DNA of 64,000 nucleotides from Nageia nagi (lineage: Eukaryota; Pinophyta): the NCBI GenBank assembly GCA_050084985.1, contig JBITNC010000001.1, positions 216,132,001 through 216,196,000 of the forward strand. Reading direction: 5' to 3'. Below, one piece after another: positions 21,546 through 33,530 of this stretch. The notes under the pieces were generated by a model that made no database searches, had not been told where the DNA came from, and saw nothing but the letters and a program-made list of their open reading frames with translations. Numbering within the stretch: position 1 is the first letter of the stretch; every line of letters begins with the position of its first letter. A program made the translations under genes and the position numbers.

Positions 21546-21590
21546 TGGTGCTAGATTTGGATGTCTATACTTTTCCCCTTTTTTATTTGC
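21546..21590 (-). other. Candidate LTR end and polypurine tract
   Basis: GGATGTCTATA followed by CTTTTCCCCTTTTTTA has the layout seen at 3,815 (GTGTCTACA plus pyrimidine run) and at 16,385. On the minus strand it is a purine run AAAAAAGGGGAAAA before an LTR-like terminus. The 57-bp array would then sit in the 3' LTR of an older minus-strand element. No pol end was found to the right, so this is tentative. Confidence 0.4.
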
Positions 21591-21949
21591 ATTTTGTGTA
21601 GGTTAAATGAAACATAAAAACTTAATTTTGTGTAATATGAAGTGAAGTGAGTCTGATAGCCAGCTACCTCAAGTGATATGTATGATCCCCCTCAAATGTA
21701 TGTATAAAAAGGAAAGGAAGATTAGGATGCATTTGACACTAGAAGGGAAGAGAAAGGCTAGAAAATAGACTAAGAGACATAATGTCATACCTTTTCATCA
21801 TTAAAATTGATAATAAACTCTTATTAAATTACTTCCACACTTGAAATAAGGAATTAACTATCATTATGAAATAAATATAAGGTTAATTTATCAAGGTTAA
21901 GGTAAATTAAAACATATTAAATTGATTAATCGATAGGGTGGGTATTTTT

Positions 21950-22260
21950 CCTTCACATTAATACTCTTCATGGTCCACCTCATCACACCAAAAGGAGGTT
22001 GAAGGATTTTAACTTGAAGAGAAGTTAAAAAACCTCATCTAATAAAATTTATTTCACATTAAAAATCTTTCTATCTACTTTACCGCTTTAAAAGGAGATC
22101 AAAGGACTATGATTTAAAGAGGAGTTAAGGAATCTCATTTAAGGTAATTTCACTCACTTTAATAGATTCTTACATGTCTCATTGTACCTCTCCAAAAGGT
22201 AGTTAAAGGTAGATTTGATTAGTAAGAAGTGGTAAATGAACTTTACCTAATTACTTTTGT
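21950..22260. repeat. About 102-bp tandem repeat, three degenerate copies
   Basis: AAAAGGAGGTTGAAGG (21,990), AAAAGGAGATCAAAGG (22,090) and AAAAGGTAGTTAAAGG (22,194) mark three units 100-104 bases apart. Flanking words (TTAAAGAGGAGTTAAGGAA, CACATTAATACTCTT) repeat in register. It lies 3' of a candidate LTR end, like the 191-bp repeat of the relic at 4,381. Confidence 0.7.
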
Positions 22261-23559
22261 AGTTAGGAGAAGTAAATTAATCTCATTAATTTATGATTAA
22301 GGAATCATATTAAAAGTGGTAATAAATTTGTGTGTTAGATTAAGACTCATTATAAAACACTAATTTTTCATATTAAATGAAATATAATCAAAATACATGT
22401 ATGTTTGGTTTGGTTTAGTTATCATGAGTTATTTTATCTTTATTAAATATCTATAATACCTTTTAAAAATAAATATCAATGAATTGGAGATGATCACCAA
22501 CCATTGATTCTATATTTCTTATGTACCCACCAACCACACCATAAGCCATAGATCTAAACTTGGAGATGAATACTACATTCAAAGTTAAAAGTCATCACTT
22601 TCTACCAAGAAACTATAAATAAGGAGGCTATACTTGGATTCCACTATCAAGATAGTCTTCAAATGGCATTCCCTAAGCCCCATTACACTAAGGAGATCAC
22701 CTTAAGTACCAACCTAATACTTTGCCATAAATTACCTATAGGATTCTAACCCAACTTTGTTTAAACACTTGAATAGAAAAAATAAAACTAAGAAAATTAA
22801 CAAAAATAAAACAAATTATTTACATCACTCATTAAAAAAATTTAAATTCAATTTATCAAAAAAATTAGATAAGATAATCATACCAAAAAGGTGAGTTTAT
22901 AAATAGGTTGTTTGTGTATTAATTTATTTTCTCAATAATATAAAATAAAAAATTAAAATATAATTGCTATGAATGATGTATGTTTTCTTTTACTTCTTAT
23001 TTACCAAAAACAAAATTAAAAAGTGTAAAGTATCAAAAAATAAAAGATAATGGTTAACACTCATTCTCAAATGGCTCATCAACAATAAGAGCCCTATTAC
23101 AAAACCAACCAATAGAGACAACCTAGTCATATGTCTCATAAGTTTAGTAAGATGTATCAAGGAGAAGAACTCTTCAAGAGATAGATCATACTTTAAAAAA
23201 AGTAAGACAAAATTTAATGTAATTAAATATGCCTCATTCCTCTCATGCTCATAGTTTTCCATTAGATTTAAATTATCTAGTAGAAGAAACTAATAGAAAA
23301 TGAGGAAGAAGTTATTTTTAAGGACTATTAGTCCATGTTAAATGTATTTAACTTATGTCATTTTAAAAAAGGTACTTTTAAACCAAATTACAATTATGTT
23401 ACACATTATCTACCAAATGGACATCTTGTTCAAACCTATATAAGATGAGATGATTATACCCCTTCCACCATCTTTAGAAGAATAAAGCATTTGATGATAG
23501 AATTTTGATACATATAACTACTCTAGTATCTAAATCAAGAAGCCATGATAGGTGTATAA
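22261..23559. other. Stretch without an assignable gene
   Basis: A 90-codon open frame on the minus strand (23,262-22,990) is hydrophobic in its C-terminal half, with runs such as LLVGFVIGLLLLMSHL, but has no family I recognise; in such AT-rich DNA a chance frame is likely. The rest shows no repeat or domain. It may include the lost 5' LTR and leader of element C, but no primer site was found. Confidence 0.3.
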
Positions 23560-24960
23560 TTGTGCTTATCATATTATAAAAACAAATACTCCTACCCTAG
23601 GACTAGTCATTTTTCTTTAATTACAAGTTATATGGATCTTAGTACTACTTATACTATCCCTAGTACTAGCCATAGAATTCCAAAACAAATACATAGAGTA
23701 AATCTTGATCCTCTAAGATATAAGGTAGAAGAGATACCATCATATATGCCTATATTAAATCAAAATTATGGAATAGTTTCAGACCAACCAATAATTTATT
23801 CTATATAATCTAGATATACAAAAACCAAATCAACCTAGAAGATTAGGGTAAAATCTAAGTTTGCAAATACAACCTATGTTTTATGCATATCAAAGTAAAA
23901 TACCACTAGGGTAACCTAACAAACAATAGTTTAAAACTTAACCCCAAAATAGATTTAATCAAAAAATAATGAATAATAAGAAGTTCCTATCTAGAGAAAA
24001 ATTCTTGTATCCTCAAGGTAATAAAAATTATAAAAATCAAAGCCTTTGTTAACCTAGAAAATGGGAAGTATTACATGAGCAATAATAACCTCTAAAACTC
24101 CTTTACCTCAATTTAGACATGAGGTTCAAAAACATCATGCTCTTACACCTTTATATCAATAAGGAAACAATAATTGCCTCCATATCAACCACCTCCACTT
24201 ACTCCACCATATAATAAAAATTATTATGGTGATCAAACACCTTCTAAAGAAGTTACCAATCATTTTCATTAAATGAAAAGGGAAGGTAATAGGGATAGTA
24301 AATATCTTTTGTGCATATATAACCAACTAATAACTTTAATAAAAGGTTAATAAGATTGAAAGGATGTTAAATCAATAAAATAAGCATAAATTATCTTATG
24401 AAACAATTTGTAATGAGATCATACATCTAAGTTTTCCTACGATAGATATCCCTTTCAAATTTGAGATTCCAAAACTTGAATATTTCAAAGGAAGGAGGAT
24501 CCTAAAGAAAATTAAGAATCTTTAAATATTCAAGTTATATAATTTCTAACAGTAATGCTATTATGTTATGTATCTTTCCTATGACACTTATTGTACAAGT
24601 AATGGATTGGTACAATAACTTAACTAAACACAACATCACATATATGCACAATTGATAACTTATTCTTAAAACACTTTAGGATAAATATTAAAGTTTAAAA
24701 CCTCCATAATTGATATCATAATATTGCAACAATTTTAAATGAGATAATTATAGACTTTATTTCAAGATGGAGGTTGATTTTGATAAGTATGTCTTATACT
24801 CCACCATAAGAAGAATTAGTGAAGATGTTTAGTCAAAGTTGTCCAAGACCTATCGCTAGTACTTTATTTATTCAACAACACAAGATGTTTGAGAAGAAAT
24901 ATCTCAAGCTATTGTAATTGAAAAGGTTAAAATCTATAATGGAGAACTAAAATGTAAAAA
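23560..24960 (+). pseudogene. Element C gag, leader and capsid domain
   Basis: An 82-codon open frame (23,560-23,808) is Tyr-, Ser- and Pro-rich. The following sequence encodes further Pro/Gln/Tyr-rich segments (PPYQPPPLTPPYN at about 24,180-24,220). The capsid domain begins at LSFPTIDIPFKFEIPKLEYF (24,430-24,490) and continues with LCIFPMTLIVQVMDWYNNLT, matching the layout of plant Tat-type Gag. After that, stops accumulate. Confidence 0.65.
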
Positions 24961-25209
24961 GAAAAAACCTTATGTTAGAAATAGAATTAGGTAGAATAAT
25001 TAGTAAAACTAATGCTTGATAATAAAGTTACTTATATTAAGGATGGATAACCAAACCCTTCACAAAATATACCTAATAAGAGAAAAATCCTAAACCACCC
25101 CCTATAAAGTTTACTCCTTTAATTGAATCACTTTTTAATATCTTGAAAAAATTAATGGACCATCAAATGATTATATTACCTTAAATATGACATGAAAGAC
25201 CATATGCAA

Positions 25210-25370
25210 GAGATAGTAAATGGTACAATGAGAATAATTATTATCATTACCATCATCAAAAGGGTCATACTATAGGAAAATGTAGAACATTACAACCTAA
25301 GGTTTAGGATTTGATTGATCAAGGAAGATTACAAGTAGATAACCCATTGACTATCCCTAATAAAATCTAG
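25210..25370 (+). pseudogene. Element C gag zinc-finger-like tail
   Basis: One frame reads KWYNENNYYHYHHQKGHTIG then KCRTLQPKV and, after a stop, DLIDQGRLQVDNPLTIPN. This is the same His/Cys module plus DLID helix seen in element B gag at 18,237, so B and C have related Gag types. The first Cys of the module has become Tyr or His. Confidence 0.7.
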
Positions 25371-25639
25371 AAATATATCAAAATCCACTTCTTCAACATT
25401 AAAAAAATACCATAGCATCACATACACATAAAATTCAAGTAACACATAAAGGATTTCATGATGCTTCTACTTTTTTTCTTATGGTAAGCATAACCATAAG
25501 AGCCTAAAGGGCCTAAGGAAGATAAGTTGCTATTCCCAATAATCAAAATAATGATTATACTATACAACCAAATATACCTAGGTCTCAACCTCCTAAGGTT
25601 TCAGTAAAAGGAGCTTTACAACATCAATTGAGAAACTCA

Positions 25640-26350
25640 TAGGTAAAGATGTTATTATTTGAGTTACTACAATAATCCAAGAATCATAAAGAAGCTATGA
25701 ACCAATTATTACAAATAATCAAGTTGGATATTAATGATCTTGAATGATTTTGTATTTTGTGAGGAATATTAAGACAATCCAAAAACCCACTATTTCCTTC
25801 CATGATCATGAAGTTAGGCAATCAAATCTTTCATAAGGTAAATATCCTCCATTACATGATATAGCTAATTTAGATGGGATGGTTTTTAAGAGGATATTAA
25901 TAAGTGAAGGTTTTGTAATAAATAGCATTTTTGCAACTACCTATAAGAATATGAATCTCCATTTTTGACACATATATGCATCTTCTTTACAATTAAGACC
26001 TTTAAATGATGATTTTTGCTCAACAATGGGATCTATGTCATTTCTTATTACTATGGGATCTAAAATAGTACAAACATTATTGTAAGTTATTAAGGAGACA
26101 TAATTCAATATAACTTACTCTTAGGGAGACTTTGGATTAGAGACATGCAATATGTCCTATCAATGTATCATAACTATCTAAAATACATTCATGATGGGGT
26201 GGTACATTATGTATCTAGATATGAAAATCAATATTTCCATTACAATTATATATATCTTTTAGGAAGATTGCTTTGCCTTATATTCACTAACTTTACATCA
26301 CCTATAGTTTTAAAAATATATCAATAGTAGATATTGATAAAAAGGGTACT
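25640..26350 (+). pseudogene. Element C protease region
   Basis: Frames contain NHKEAMNQLLQIIKLDINDL (about 25,680-25,745) and FHDHEV-like pieces. The diagnostic LLGRLWIRDMQYVLSMYHNY segment and then YIHDGVVHYV (26,123-26,210) follow. LLGRxWI followed by a histidine-containing strand is the conserved region after the active site in Tat-type proteases. The active-site motif itself was not located. Confidence 0.6.
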
Positions 26351-27349
26351 TATCCAAGTTTTTAAAAACAAAAGATCCTATTAATCTTAAAATATCTCAT
26401 ACACCAAATATTAATGAAGATCCATTACTAAAAATAAAAGTGAAAATCTTAGAAAAGCAAATATGAAAGAAAGAGCATGAAAGTTGGATGAAGTAAAGCA
26501 AAGTCTTCATCTATAAAAATTCCTTTTCCCATGAATCATTGGATAATTATAGAAAATAAAATATAAACTATCTAAAATCTACCCTATGACTATAAAATTA
26601 ATAGATTATGAAATAGGATAATTTGCCATTAATGATGTCATTTTTAATATTACTATAGCTCAAGAAATAGAATCACCTTAAGAGTCTCCTAGTGTGGTAG
26701 GGAAATTAATACCATTGGGAAAGTTACTAATCAAACACTTTTTGCATATCATGGTCCAATAGAACCACCTATCCTTCCTTTACCTTAGTCAATAAAGTAT
26801 TTTTTGTGATTCATTAGAATGCTTATCATCGAATATAAGATCATTTGTCCAAAGATACTTTGATAGGTGTTATGGAAAGGATAAGGTTTAAGATGATATG
26901 AATAAGGAACTAGGTACACCATTGATATACATTATCAATTACCCAATGATAAGACATGATTAGGTTATAAGAATAAAAATAGAATATCTAGTTGCAATAT
27001 AATTAAGCTAGAAGTAGAACTTAAATATATAAAAATTTGTTTGAAATATCTATATCAATTAATATTATAGAAATAATATAAATATATGATAATATTACAT
27101 ATAAAATGAATTTTGATTGGTATAAAAGTGATGATTTTGTGAATTTTAGATAATAGGCTCAAATAATTCATGTAGCTCTTCCTCATACTTTTTGGTAGAT
27201 GAAGAAACTATATATTTTACATTGATTCTTGAACAACCTACAATCAAGATTTAAAAAATATAGATGGAATATTACAAACTATAGATTTGAATATTAATAC
27301 TACTTTGGAAGATTAGTATGAAGCTAAGGATGAAAAATATAATGTAAAT

Positions 27350-27720
27350 GATAATAATTGGATTCCAATACCCAACCAATTGGAGGAAATATCTCACATG
27401 TTAATTGAAGAAACCATTGAGGTTGATTTAAGTAATGAACCTAGTAATCCTAAAATAATTTAATTAAAAAATCCCTTACTAAAATAAAAAAAAAGAGTTC
27501 ATTATAATACTCAAAGAGAAACATAAAATATTCACATGGTCATATGCTGATATTTCCTCAACTTAATTCTAATTTAGTAGTTTGTAATCTTGTATAAAGG
27601 AAGGTGCAAAATTGTTAAACAAAAGCTACAAAAAATGCATCCTATGATTTTTTAATGGTAAAAAAGAGTTATAAAAGCTTTTAGAATCCAAGTTTATTCA
27701 TCCCATTGATTATTTAATAT
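27350..27720 (+). pseudogene. Element C reverse transcriptase, N-terminal fragment
   Basis: The frame with HKIFTWSYADIPQLNSNLVV (27,510-27,570) corresponds to the FAWSYxDMPGL segment at the start of Tat-type RT, followed by a decayed KQKLRRM-like stretch. It stops around the position where an NIVPV-type sequence would follow. No catalytic core remains. The truncation coincides with the start of homology to the element D LTR. Confidence 0.75.
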
Positions 27721-28961
27721 TTTAAATTATAGGTTAAGTTTAATATAGGATAATTATATTTTAAGTTATTGTTAATAGTTATAAAATAGGTTTAAATTAT
27801 TATTTTGGGAATATGTAATGTTTATAAAATAGAGTTTAATATAGTTTAATATTTATTTATAAAATAGAGTTTAATATTTTGTTAGAGTTGTTGGAATGTT
27901 TCCTTAAAATGGTAAAGCATTTAGTTTCATTTTAGAAGAAACCTAAGATTGTATGTTGATCCAACCATTCTTGAGCTACTATCCAACCTAAAGGAGCAAA
28001 GTCTTGCTCATATTATAGAAAAGGTGTTTAATAAACTCTTACTATAGGATTTAATGTATTGTACTTGCTATTTGGTTTATGAAAATAAATAACAAGGCTA
28101 TTGTTATTCTTGTAAAAAGACTTGAAAAGAATTATTACCACTCTTTGGATGATTGTATTATTAATGATTATTGTACAAAGTTGTTAATTTTAGGATTTGT
28201 AAAAGATTAGTCTTTAAAAAGTTAAGTGTTATTTTTTAATAAAGAGTAGTTTAGTAAATTAATTAACTTGTTTAAATATGATGTTGCTTTGTATTACTTG
28301 ATACTTTATAGAAAATGATGCTTACTTGATTTGAAAAGTTCATATTGTATGATGATGCTGGGACCTAACTTCATTATCTATAGGTGTGAAGAGAGTTAGT
28401 ATAATATTCTATTTGGAATGGTTTATTCTTAAGTTATGGTGGGCTTTTTTTATGTTTAAACATAAGTGTAGACCTAGTCCAAAATTTTGAGTAAAGCATG
28501 ACTATTCATTTAGGGGATGTTGATTTATCTTCAAGCTAGTTAGGCTAATATAAAATAGAAATCCTTATGGCTAAATGGACTTAGAGTATTAAATTGCCTT
28601 GATATGATGATGGTGGAAAATACAAGAAGGTATGTGGTTACCATTAAGAATTCACTATGTTTAATAAAATATGTAAAGGTAAGCCATGTTATTTATTTAA
28701 TGGGTTAAGTTAAATAACAAGAAATGATAAAAGTTAGTGAAGAGTCTAGAATCATGAATGACTTAGCTTAAAACAATAATAGTAATATTATGAATAATAA
28801 TTCATAAATTTCTCAAGTGGCTTCCAAATCACATGTAAAATAGATTGATTTTAAATTACTTATTTTATTTGCTTACAAAAAAAATTATGCTCACCTCTGA
28901 GTGTATGGAGTGGTGTTTAAAGTGATGATCTTAAGTGTTTATTTGAATTAGGGTCATTACA
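27718..28961 (+). repeat. Element D 5' LTR, truncated
   Basis: Homologous to 35,534-36,837, the last 1.25 kb of the 3' LTR. Shared words include CCTAAGATTGTAT and ATCCAACCTAAAGGAG, and the end GGGTCATTACA. The first two kilobases of the LTR are missing; the sequence to the left is element C. Length differences within the TTTTAAAATAG-type repeats near the left side show that this part is unstable. Confidence 0.85.
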
Positions 28962-28963
28962 AT

Positions 28964-28975
28964 TAGTATCAAAGC
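28964..28975 (+). other. Element D primer binding site (iMet tRNA)
   Basis: TAGTATCAAAGC, directly after the LTR end ...CATTACA, agrees with TGGTATCAGAGC at 10 of 12 positions; both differences are G to A. Confidence 0.8.
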
Positions 28976-29079
28976 CTAGGTTGTAGACTTTTCATGTTAT
29001 GTAAAAAGGAAACAACCCTAAAAACTATCATTATTATTTGTGCTTAAGAAGATGCCACCCCATATATGTCATGATGAAT

Positions 29080-30100
29080 CATACAAACTTGTAATGCATG
29101 TAGTGCATTTGGAAATAACCTTGATGATATCTATGTAGGACTACATCCTAAATTAGCAAACATTATTTGAAGCTTGTAAGATAAATCAACCCAATAGGAA
29201 GAACTAATTCAGAGATAGACTACAAAAAAAAGTACATGCAACCTATAAATGAACTAGTGACAATTTTTGATATTAGTAAGGATCTCAAAAAGATACATGC
29301 TAATGAGTTCCTTAGGGAGGAATATGGGGATATATCCAAGGCATGGTTAAGAGAATTTTTTACCCACTTTTATAGTAGAAATTACACTACAACTAGAAAG
29401 TTATATGGGAAGTTCTTCTTTTGAGAGGTTATGCATTGGAATGATGGGAGGGTCTACTTACTAAAGGAAGGTTTTAGCTAAATATGTACTTTGGAAATAT
29501 TTTAAGAAAAGGTACATTTTTAAAATGTTTGAGTTATAGAAGTGGGGTGTCTTTGATAGGCTTCATTAGAGAGGTTGCATAGTAGATAAGTATCATTATA
29601 CCTTTATTAGATTATTAAAGTATGTGCTTGAAGTTTCAAATAGCTCTAAAAAGAGGGTACACAAGTTCATGGATGGTTTAGATCATGACATCTGTACTAA
29701 TATAAACTTGGTTGCATCAAAAACACTTTAAAAAGATTATGATTTAGCCAAACAAAGTGAAGATAATGTTAGGTTTAAGAGGAATCCTAAAACTACTACT
29801 CAAGAGGTAGGAAACCTTGAAAAATGAAAGGCTCCCCAAGAAATGATCAACATATTAAGAAATAAAGGAATGGTAATCTAAGAAATCAAAAATATATTAT
29901 ACTCATGATGTATTTTAGAAAAAAGGAAATTATAAAAGGAATGATAATGGTAGTAACCAGGGTTAGCAACATAAAAAATAATAACCTAAGTAGGGTAACT
30001 ATATGCCAAAAGATTAGAGTCAAAGGAAGGCACCTAAAACTATATGTTATAACTATGATGGAGCTCAATTCACTAACAAATGTCCAAATTACCTTAATTA
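29080..30100 (+). pseudogene. Element D gag with zinc knuckle
   Basis: A 62-codon open frame (29,236-29,424) has KDLKKIHANEFLREEYGDIS and WLREFFTHFYSRNY. Later frames give KKRVHKFMDGLDHDICTNIN, LAKQSEDNVRFKRNPK and TTQEVGNLEK (29,650-29,820), typical of chromovirus Gag. The knuckle CYNYDGAQFTNKC lies at 30,045-30,083. Compared with Cx2Cx3Hx4C, the second Cys is Tyr and the His is Gln. The frame is broken by stops and frameshifts. Confidence 0.75.
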
Positions 30101-30129
30101 TCAAAATGGATAAGCAAATCATAGGATCT

Positions 30130-30600
30130 ATGCTACAATAGGGATAGGAGCTTTGGAGACTTACACAATAATATTAATGATACAAGGTAATATTTTTAGT
30201 TCAAATGTTGACATATTTATTAATAGTGGTGCTACAAATAGCTTTATTTCTACTCATATTTTAGATAAACTATCAAAAAATCCAAGGACATTATAGGAAG
30301 GGTGGAAGGTCAAGTTTGGGTTAGGACAAACCCATACAGTAGATAAGTATTATCCAAACATAGAAGTAACATTACCTAAGGGATGTACTCAAGTAAAATT
30401 ATTCATTTCTCCCCTTTGGTATTTTGAAATCATTTTGGTATGAATTGGTTAAAAAACCATGGAGCTTTAGTGAACTTTGAAGAAATATGGGTAGAGTTTA
30501 GGGATGAAAAGGGATTTTTCAAAAACTCTTTTACCAAAGAAAACCCTTTAAACCCTAACTCTTATCAGCTTTATAATTATCAAAGGTCATTTCAAAGAGG
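30130..30600 (+). pseudogene. Element D aspartic protease
   Basis: In the same frame as the zinc knuckle, FINSGATNSFISTHILDKLS is read at 30,216-30,275. Chromovirus proteases have DSGA here, so the catalytic Asp codon (30,222-30,224) is AAT instead of GAT. Downstream GMNWLKNHGALVNFEEIWVE (30,440-30,498) is the usual end of the protease region. Confidence 0.78.
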
Positions 30601-30639
30601 AGTATGATTTTTATTATGAAGATAAAGTATCTAGAAGAA

Positions 30640-31560
30640 GACTTAATAGGAGAAGAAATACTTAGGAAGCATTTATTCTATGAGAATACAAGGATATTTT
30701 CCCAAAGAAATTTCTAGGTTTGACTCATAGAAGAGAGTTTGATTTCCCTATTTACTTGGTTCCAAGAGTGGAAACTATATCTAGGACACATTATAGGATG
30801 AACACTATTAAAATGGAGGAGATAAAAGTTAAATTAAATGCATTATTAGAAAAAATGCTTATCTAACCTAGCATATCATCATGAGGAGCACCAACCTTAT
30901 TCACCTTATTCATTAAGAAAAATGACGCATCATTGAGGCTTTACATAAATTATAGAATATTAAATAAGGTGACTATAAATAACCATTATCATTTACCAAG
31001 AATATATTATCATATTAATCATATTAAAGGGGCATGTATATTCTCTAAGTTGGACCTAAGGTTAGGTTACCAAAAATTTAGAATAAAGGATTTAGATACC
31101 CCAAAAATGTATTCAAAACTCAATATGAAGCTATAGTTTATAGTTTTACCCTTTGGTATTACCAATGGTCCTACATCCTTCATGAACTTAATGAATAGTG
31201 TATTCCAAGAATACCTTGATAAATTTATCCTCATATTCCTAGATGACATACTAATTTATTCATTGTTAATAGAGGTGCATGATCATCATCTTAGGATAGT
31301 CATAGGAATTTTAAGAAGGAATCAATTATATGCTAAGATGAGAAAATGTGAGTTTTATGTATCTCAATTATAATATTTTGAACACATTATCTCTAGTGAA
31401 GGGATTACTATGGACCCTTCAAAATTTGAGCTAATAAAGAGTTTACCCATAGTAAATAATGTTAGTGAAATAAGAAGTTTCATGGACCTAGTAGGATATC
31501 ATAGATATTTTGTCAATAATTCTCTAAATTAACTTACCCTATTACCCAACTAAAAAACAA
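30640..31560 (+). pseudogene. Element D reverse transcriptase
   Basis: Frames contain LRLYINYRILNKVTINNHYH and FSKLDLRLGYQKFRIKD (30,935-31,095). After a stop come VLPFGITNGPTSFMNLMNSV and FQEYLDKFILIFLDDILIYS (31,143-31,262). The FLDD catalytic box is at 31,236-31,247 and intact. KCEFYVSQL, ISSEGITMDPSK and RSFMDLVGYHRYF follow. The upstream fingers region (30,640-30,900) is more decayed. Confidence 0.88.
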
Positions 31561-32090
31561 AGAAAATAAGTTTTTATGGATTGAAAAGTGTGATCAAGAT
31601 TTTGGAACTCTTAAACAAAGGCTTACAATGACACTTATACTTAGAATTCTAGACCCACTTGGATATTTTGTTATCTCTATAGATGCATCTAAGGAAGGAT
31701 TAGGAGTATTAATGCAAGATGGTGTAATGGTGGCCTTTGAGTCCAAAAAACTTAAGGATAATGAATAAATATACACAACTCATGATTTAGAGTTTGCTAT
31801 GTTGTTCATGCCTTAAAAGTTTGGATATATTATTTGTTAGCAAAACCTTTTAAACTTAGATTTGATCATCAAAGTATTAGATATATCTTCACTCAAATAG
31901 ATTTAAATGCTAGATAAAGAAGATGTATGAACTCTTGTTTAAGTATGAATTTAGTATTGAGTATATAAAAGGTAAGAAAAATAAGGTAATAATGTTCTAA
32001 GTCATAGAAAACATATTCATCTATAATCTTGGCCATACCAACCTTATTGATAAAATTTGTGAATACCAAGATCAAGATTATCATTACCAA
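31561..32090 (+). pseudogene. Element D RNase H
   Basis: On the plus strand, DASKEGLGVLMQDGVMVAFE and SKKLKDNE (31,681-31,765) mark the first strands with the catalytic DAS. HDLEFAMLF, VWIYYLLAKPFKLRFDHQS and IRYIFTQIDLNAR follow (31,780-31,915). These are the blocks of gypsy RNase H. Stops occur after each few blocks. Confidence 0.82.
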
Positions 32091-33320
32091 AGGATTAGAA
32101 GAGAACTTTTTGAAAATTCAAATATGATGCAAGACCTTTTTAACAAAGAAGGTGGCCTCATTTGTTATAAATATAGAGTGTAATTCTTAGATAAGAAAAT
32201 ATGAGAAATATTATTCTTTGGGAATCACACTGTAACCCTTACTCTACCCATTTGGTGGGAAAAAAATGTGAGAAAACATAAAATAGCAATTATTTTAGCC
32301 ATGAATGAAAAGAGACATAATTGGTTATGTCTCTACATGTATTGAATATCAAAAAATGAAGGTAGAACATAAGCATCCAATAAGAAAACTCTATTTGCAT
32401 ACTATCCTTACATAAAAATGGTCAAAACATTTCTATGAATTTTATTAATAGATTATAAGAAACTAGCAGACATGATGCTATCCTAGTGGTTGTTGAAAAA
32501 TTGACCAAAGTGGATCACTTCATACTTGGAAATATAATAGATGATGCCCCAATAATTGCTAGTAAGTTTACAAAAGAGATCATTCAATTGCATGGATTTT
32601 CTAAGGAAATAGTCTTCGATAGAGACTCAAGGTTTACTTTCAAGTTTTGGAAAATTTTGCATAAAGATGTGGTAACTAAGTTAAATATCAACTTTGTTTA
32701 CCACCTAAAATAAATGGATAATTTAGTGGGTAAACTAAGTCTTAGAGGATATGCTTAGGATGTACTACATCTATCACCCTACTAAATGGGAAGATTACTT
32801 GTACTTAGTTGAGTTTGCCTATAATAATGGTTATAAATCATCTTTGGTAATGGCATATTTTGAATCCTTGTATAGGATAAGGTGTAGGAATCCTCTCTCT
32901 TAGGAAAATCTCAAATATCAAGTTATGGTCAAAAATGATATGATAAGAGAGATGTAGGAGAAATTTAAAAGAATTCAACAAAGGTTAAAGGAAGTTGTAG
33001 ATTGATAGAAAAGATATGCTAATATAAAAAGGACACCAAGGTAATCTCCATTGGTGATAAATTCCTTTTGAGGGTCAAACTTAAAAAAAGTTCTTTCATG
33101 TCTTCCAAGTTAGCACCATGATATATAGATCCTTTCTCTATCTTAGATAAAATTAGTACAATCTCCTATATACCTAAATGTTAGCCTATTCTATCTAATA
33201 TCCATGAATCCTTCCATGTTTCCTTATTAAAAAAGTATGTTCATGATCTTTACATGTTTGGGATGTATCTACTTTGCAAATGGAGGACCCCTAGTTATGT
33301 AGATGCATTTGATTTGGGTT
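32091..33320 (+). pseudogene. Element D integrase core
   Basis: A 75-codon open frame (32,486-32,713) reads VVEKLTKVDHFILGN, then FTKEIIQLHGFSKEIVFDRD and SRFTFKFWKILHKD. The second catalytic Asp (FDRDS) is present. Then VLEDMLRMYYIYHPTKWEDY, YLVEFAYNNGYKSSLVMAYF and REM-KFKRIQQRLKEVVD follow (32,735-33,005). The position of the catalytic Glu appears to be a TAG. The N-terminal zinc-binding part is hardly readable. Confidence 0.85.
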
Positions 33321-33465
33321 CACAAACTACGTACTAAGAAACTTAGAAACCACCTGGTGGACTAGTGTCATATCAATGGGATAAATATTTAGAAAATAGT
33401 TCCACATGGTAAGATGTGGAAATAATGAAAAAACTATTTCCTTTTTTGTTTAAAAAGTAAACTTA
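33321..33465 (+). pseudogene. Element D chromodomain
   Basis: After a one-base frameshift following KKLRNHLVD, the frame reads SYQWDKYLENSSTW, a stop, and DVEIMKKLFPFLFKK up to a TAA near 33,462. W-x-x-Y...TWE-x..., then a hydrophobic helix ending in FPF-F, is the chromodomain form at the integrase C-terminus of Tekay-type chromoviruses. It would direct insertion to marked chromatin. The key TWE Glu codon is the stop. Confidence 0.72.
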
Positions 33466-33515
33466 AAACTATGAAACTATGATACTTCTAAATAAACACA
33501 AGGGACTATGTTAAT

Positions 33516-33530
33516 CTAAGTGGAGGAGGA
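33516..33530 (+). other. Element D polypurine tract
   Basis: AAGTGGAGGAGGA directly precedes the 3' LTR start TGTCATAGCC. This is the classical polypurine tract form of Del/Tekay elements. Confidence 0.85.

Larger units (their letters stand above)
23560..27720 (+). mobile_element. Element C: Tat-like Ty3/gypsy relic, truncated inside RT
   Basis: A plus-strand relic with a Pro/Gln-rich leader, capsid domain, zinc-finger-like segment, protease-region segment and the start of RT, in that order. All parts are broken by stops, mostly TAA, TAG and TGA explicable by C-to-T change. No LTR was found on the left. On the right it stops at about 27,720, where the sequence passes without gap into the LTR of element D. 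Features below give the pieces. Confidence 0.75.

Noticed and set aside
22990-23262. 90-codon minus-strand frame as a small membrane protein
   Set aside because: Low-complexity hydrophobic residues from A-rich codons on the complementary strand, no upstream signal or recognisable family.
29886-30141. Two 78-codon frames on opposite strands as genes
   Set aside because: The true reading of this segment is the third frame, with the Gag zinc knuckle and protease of element D; both frames are shadows.
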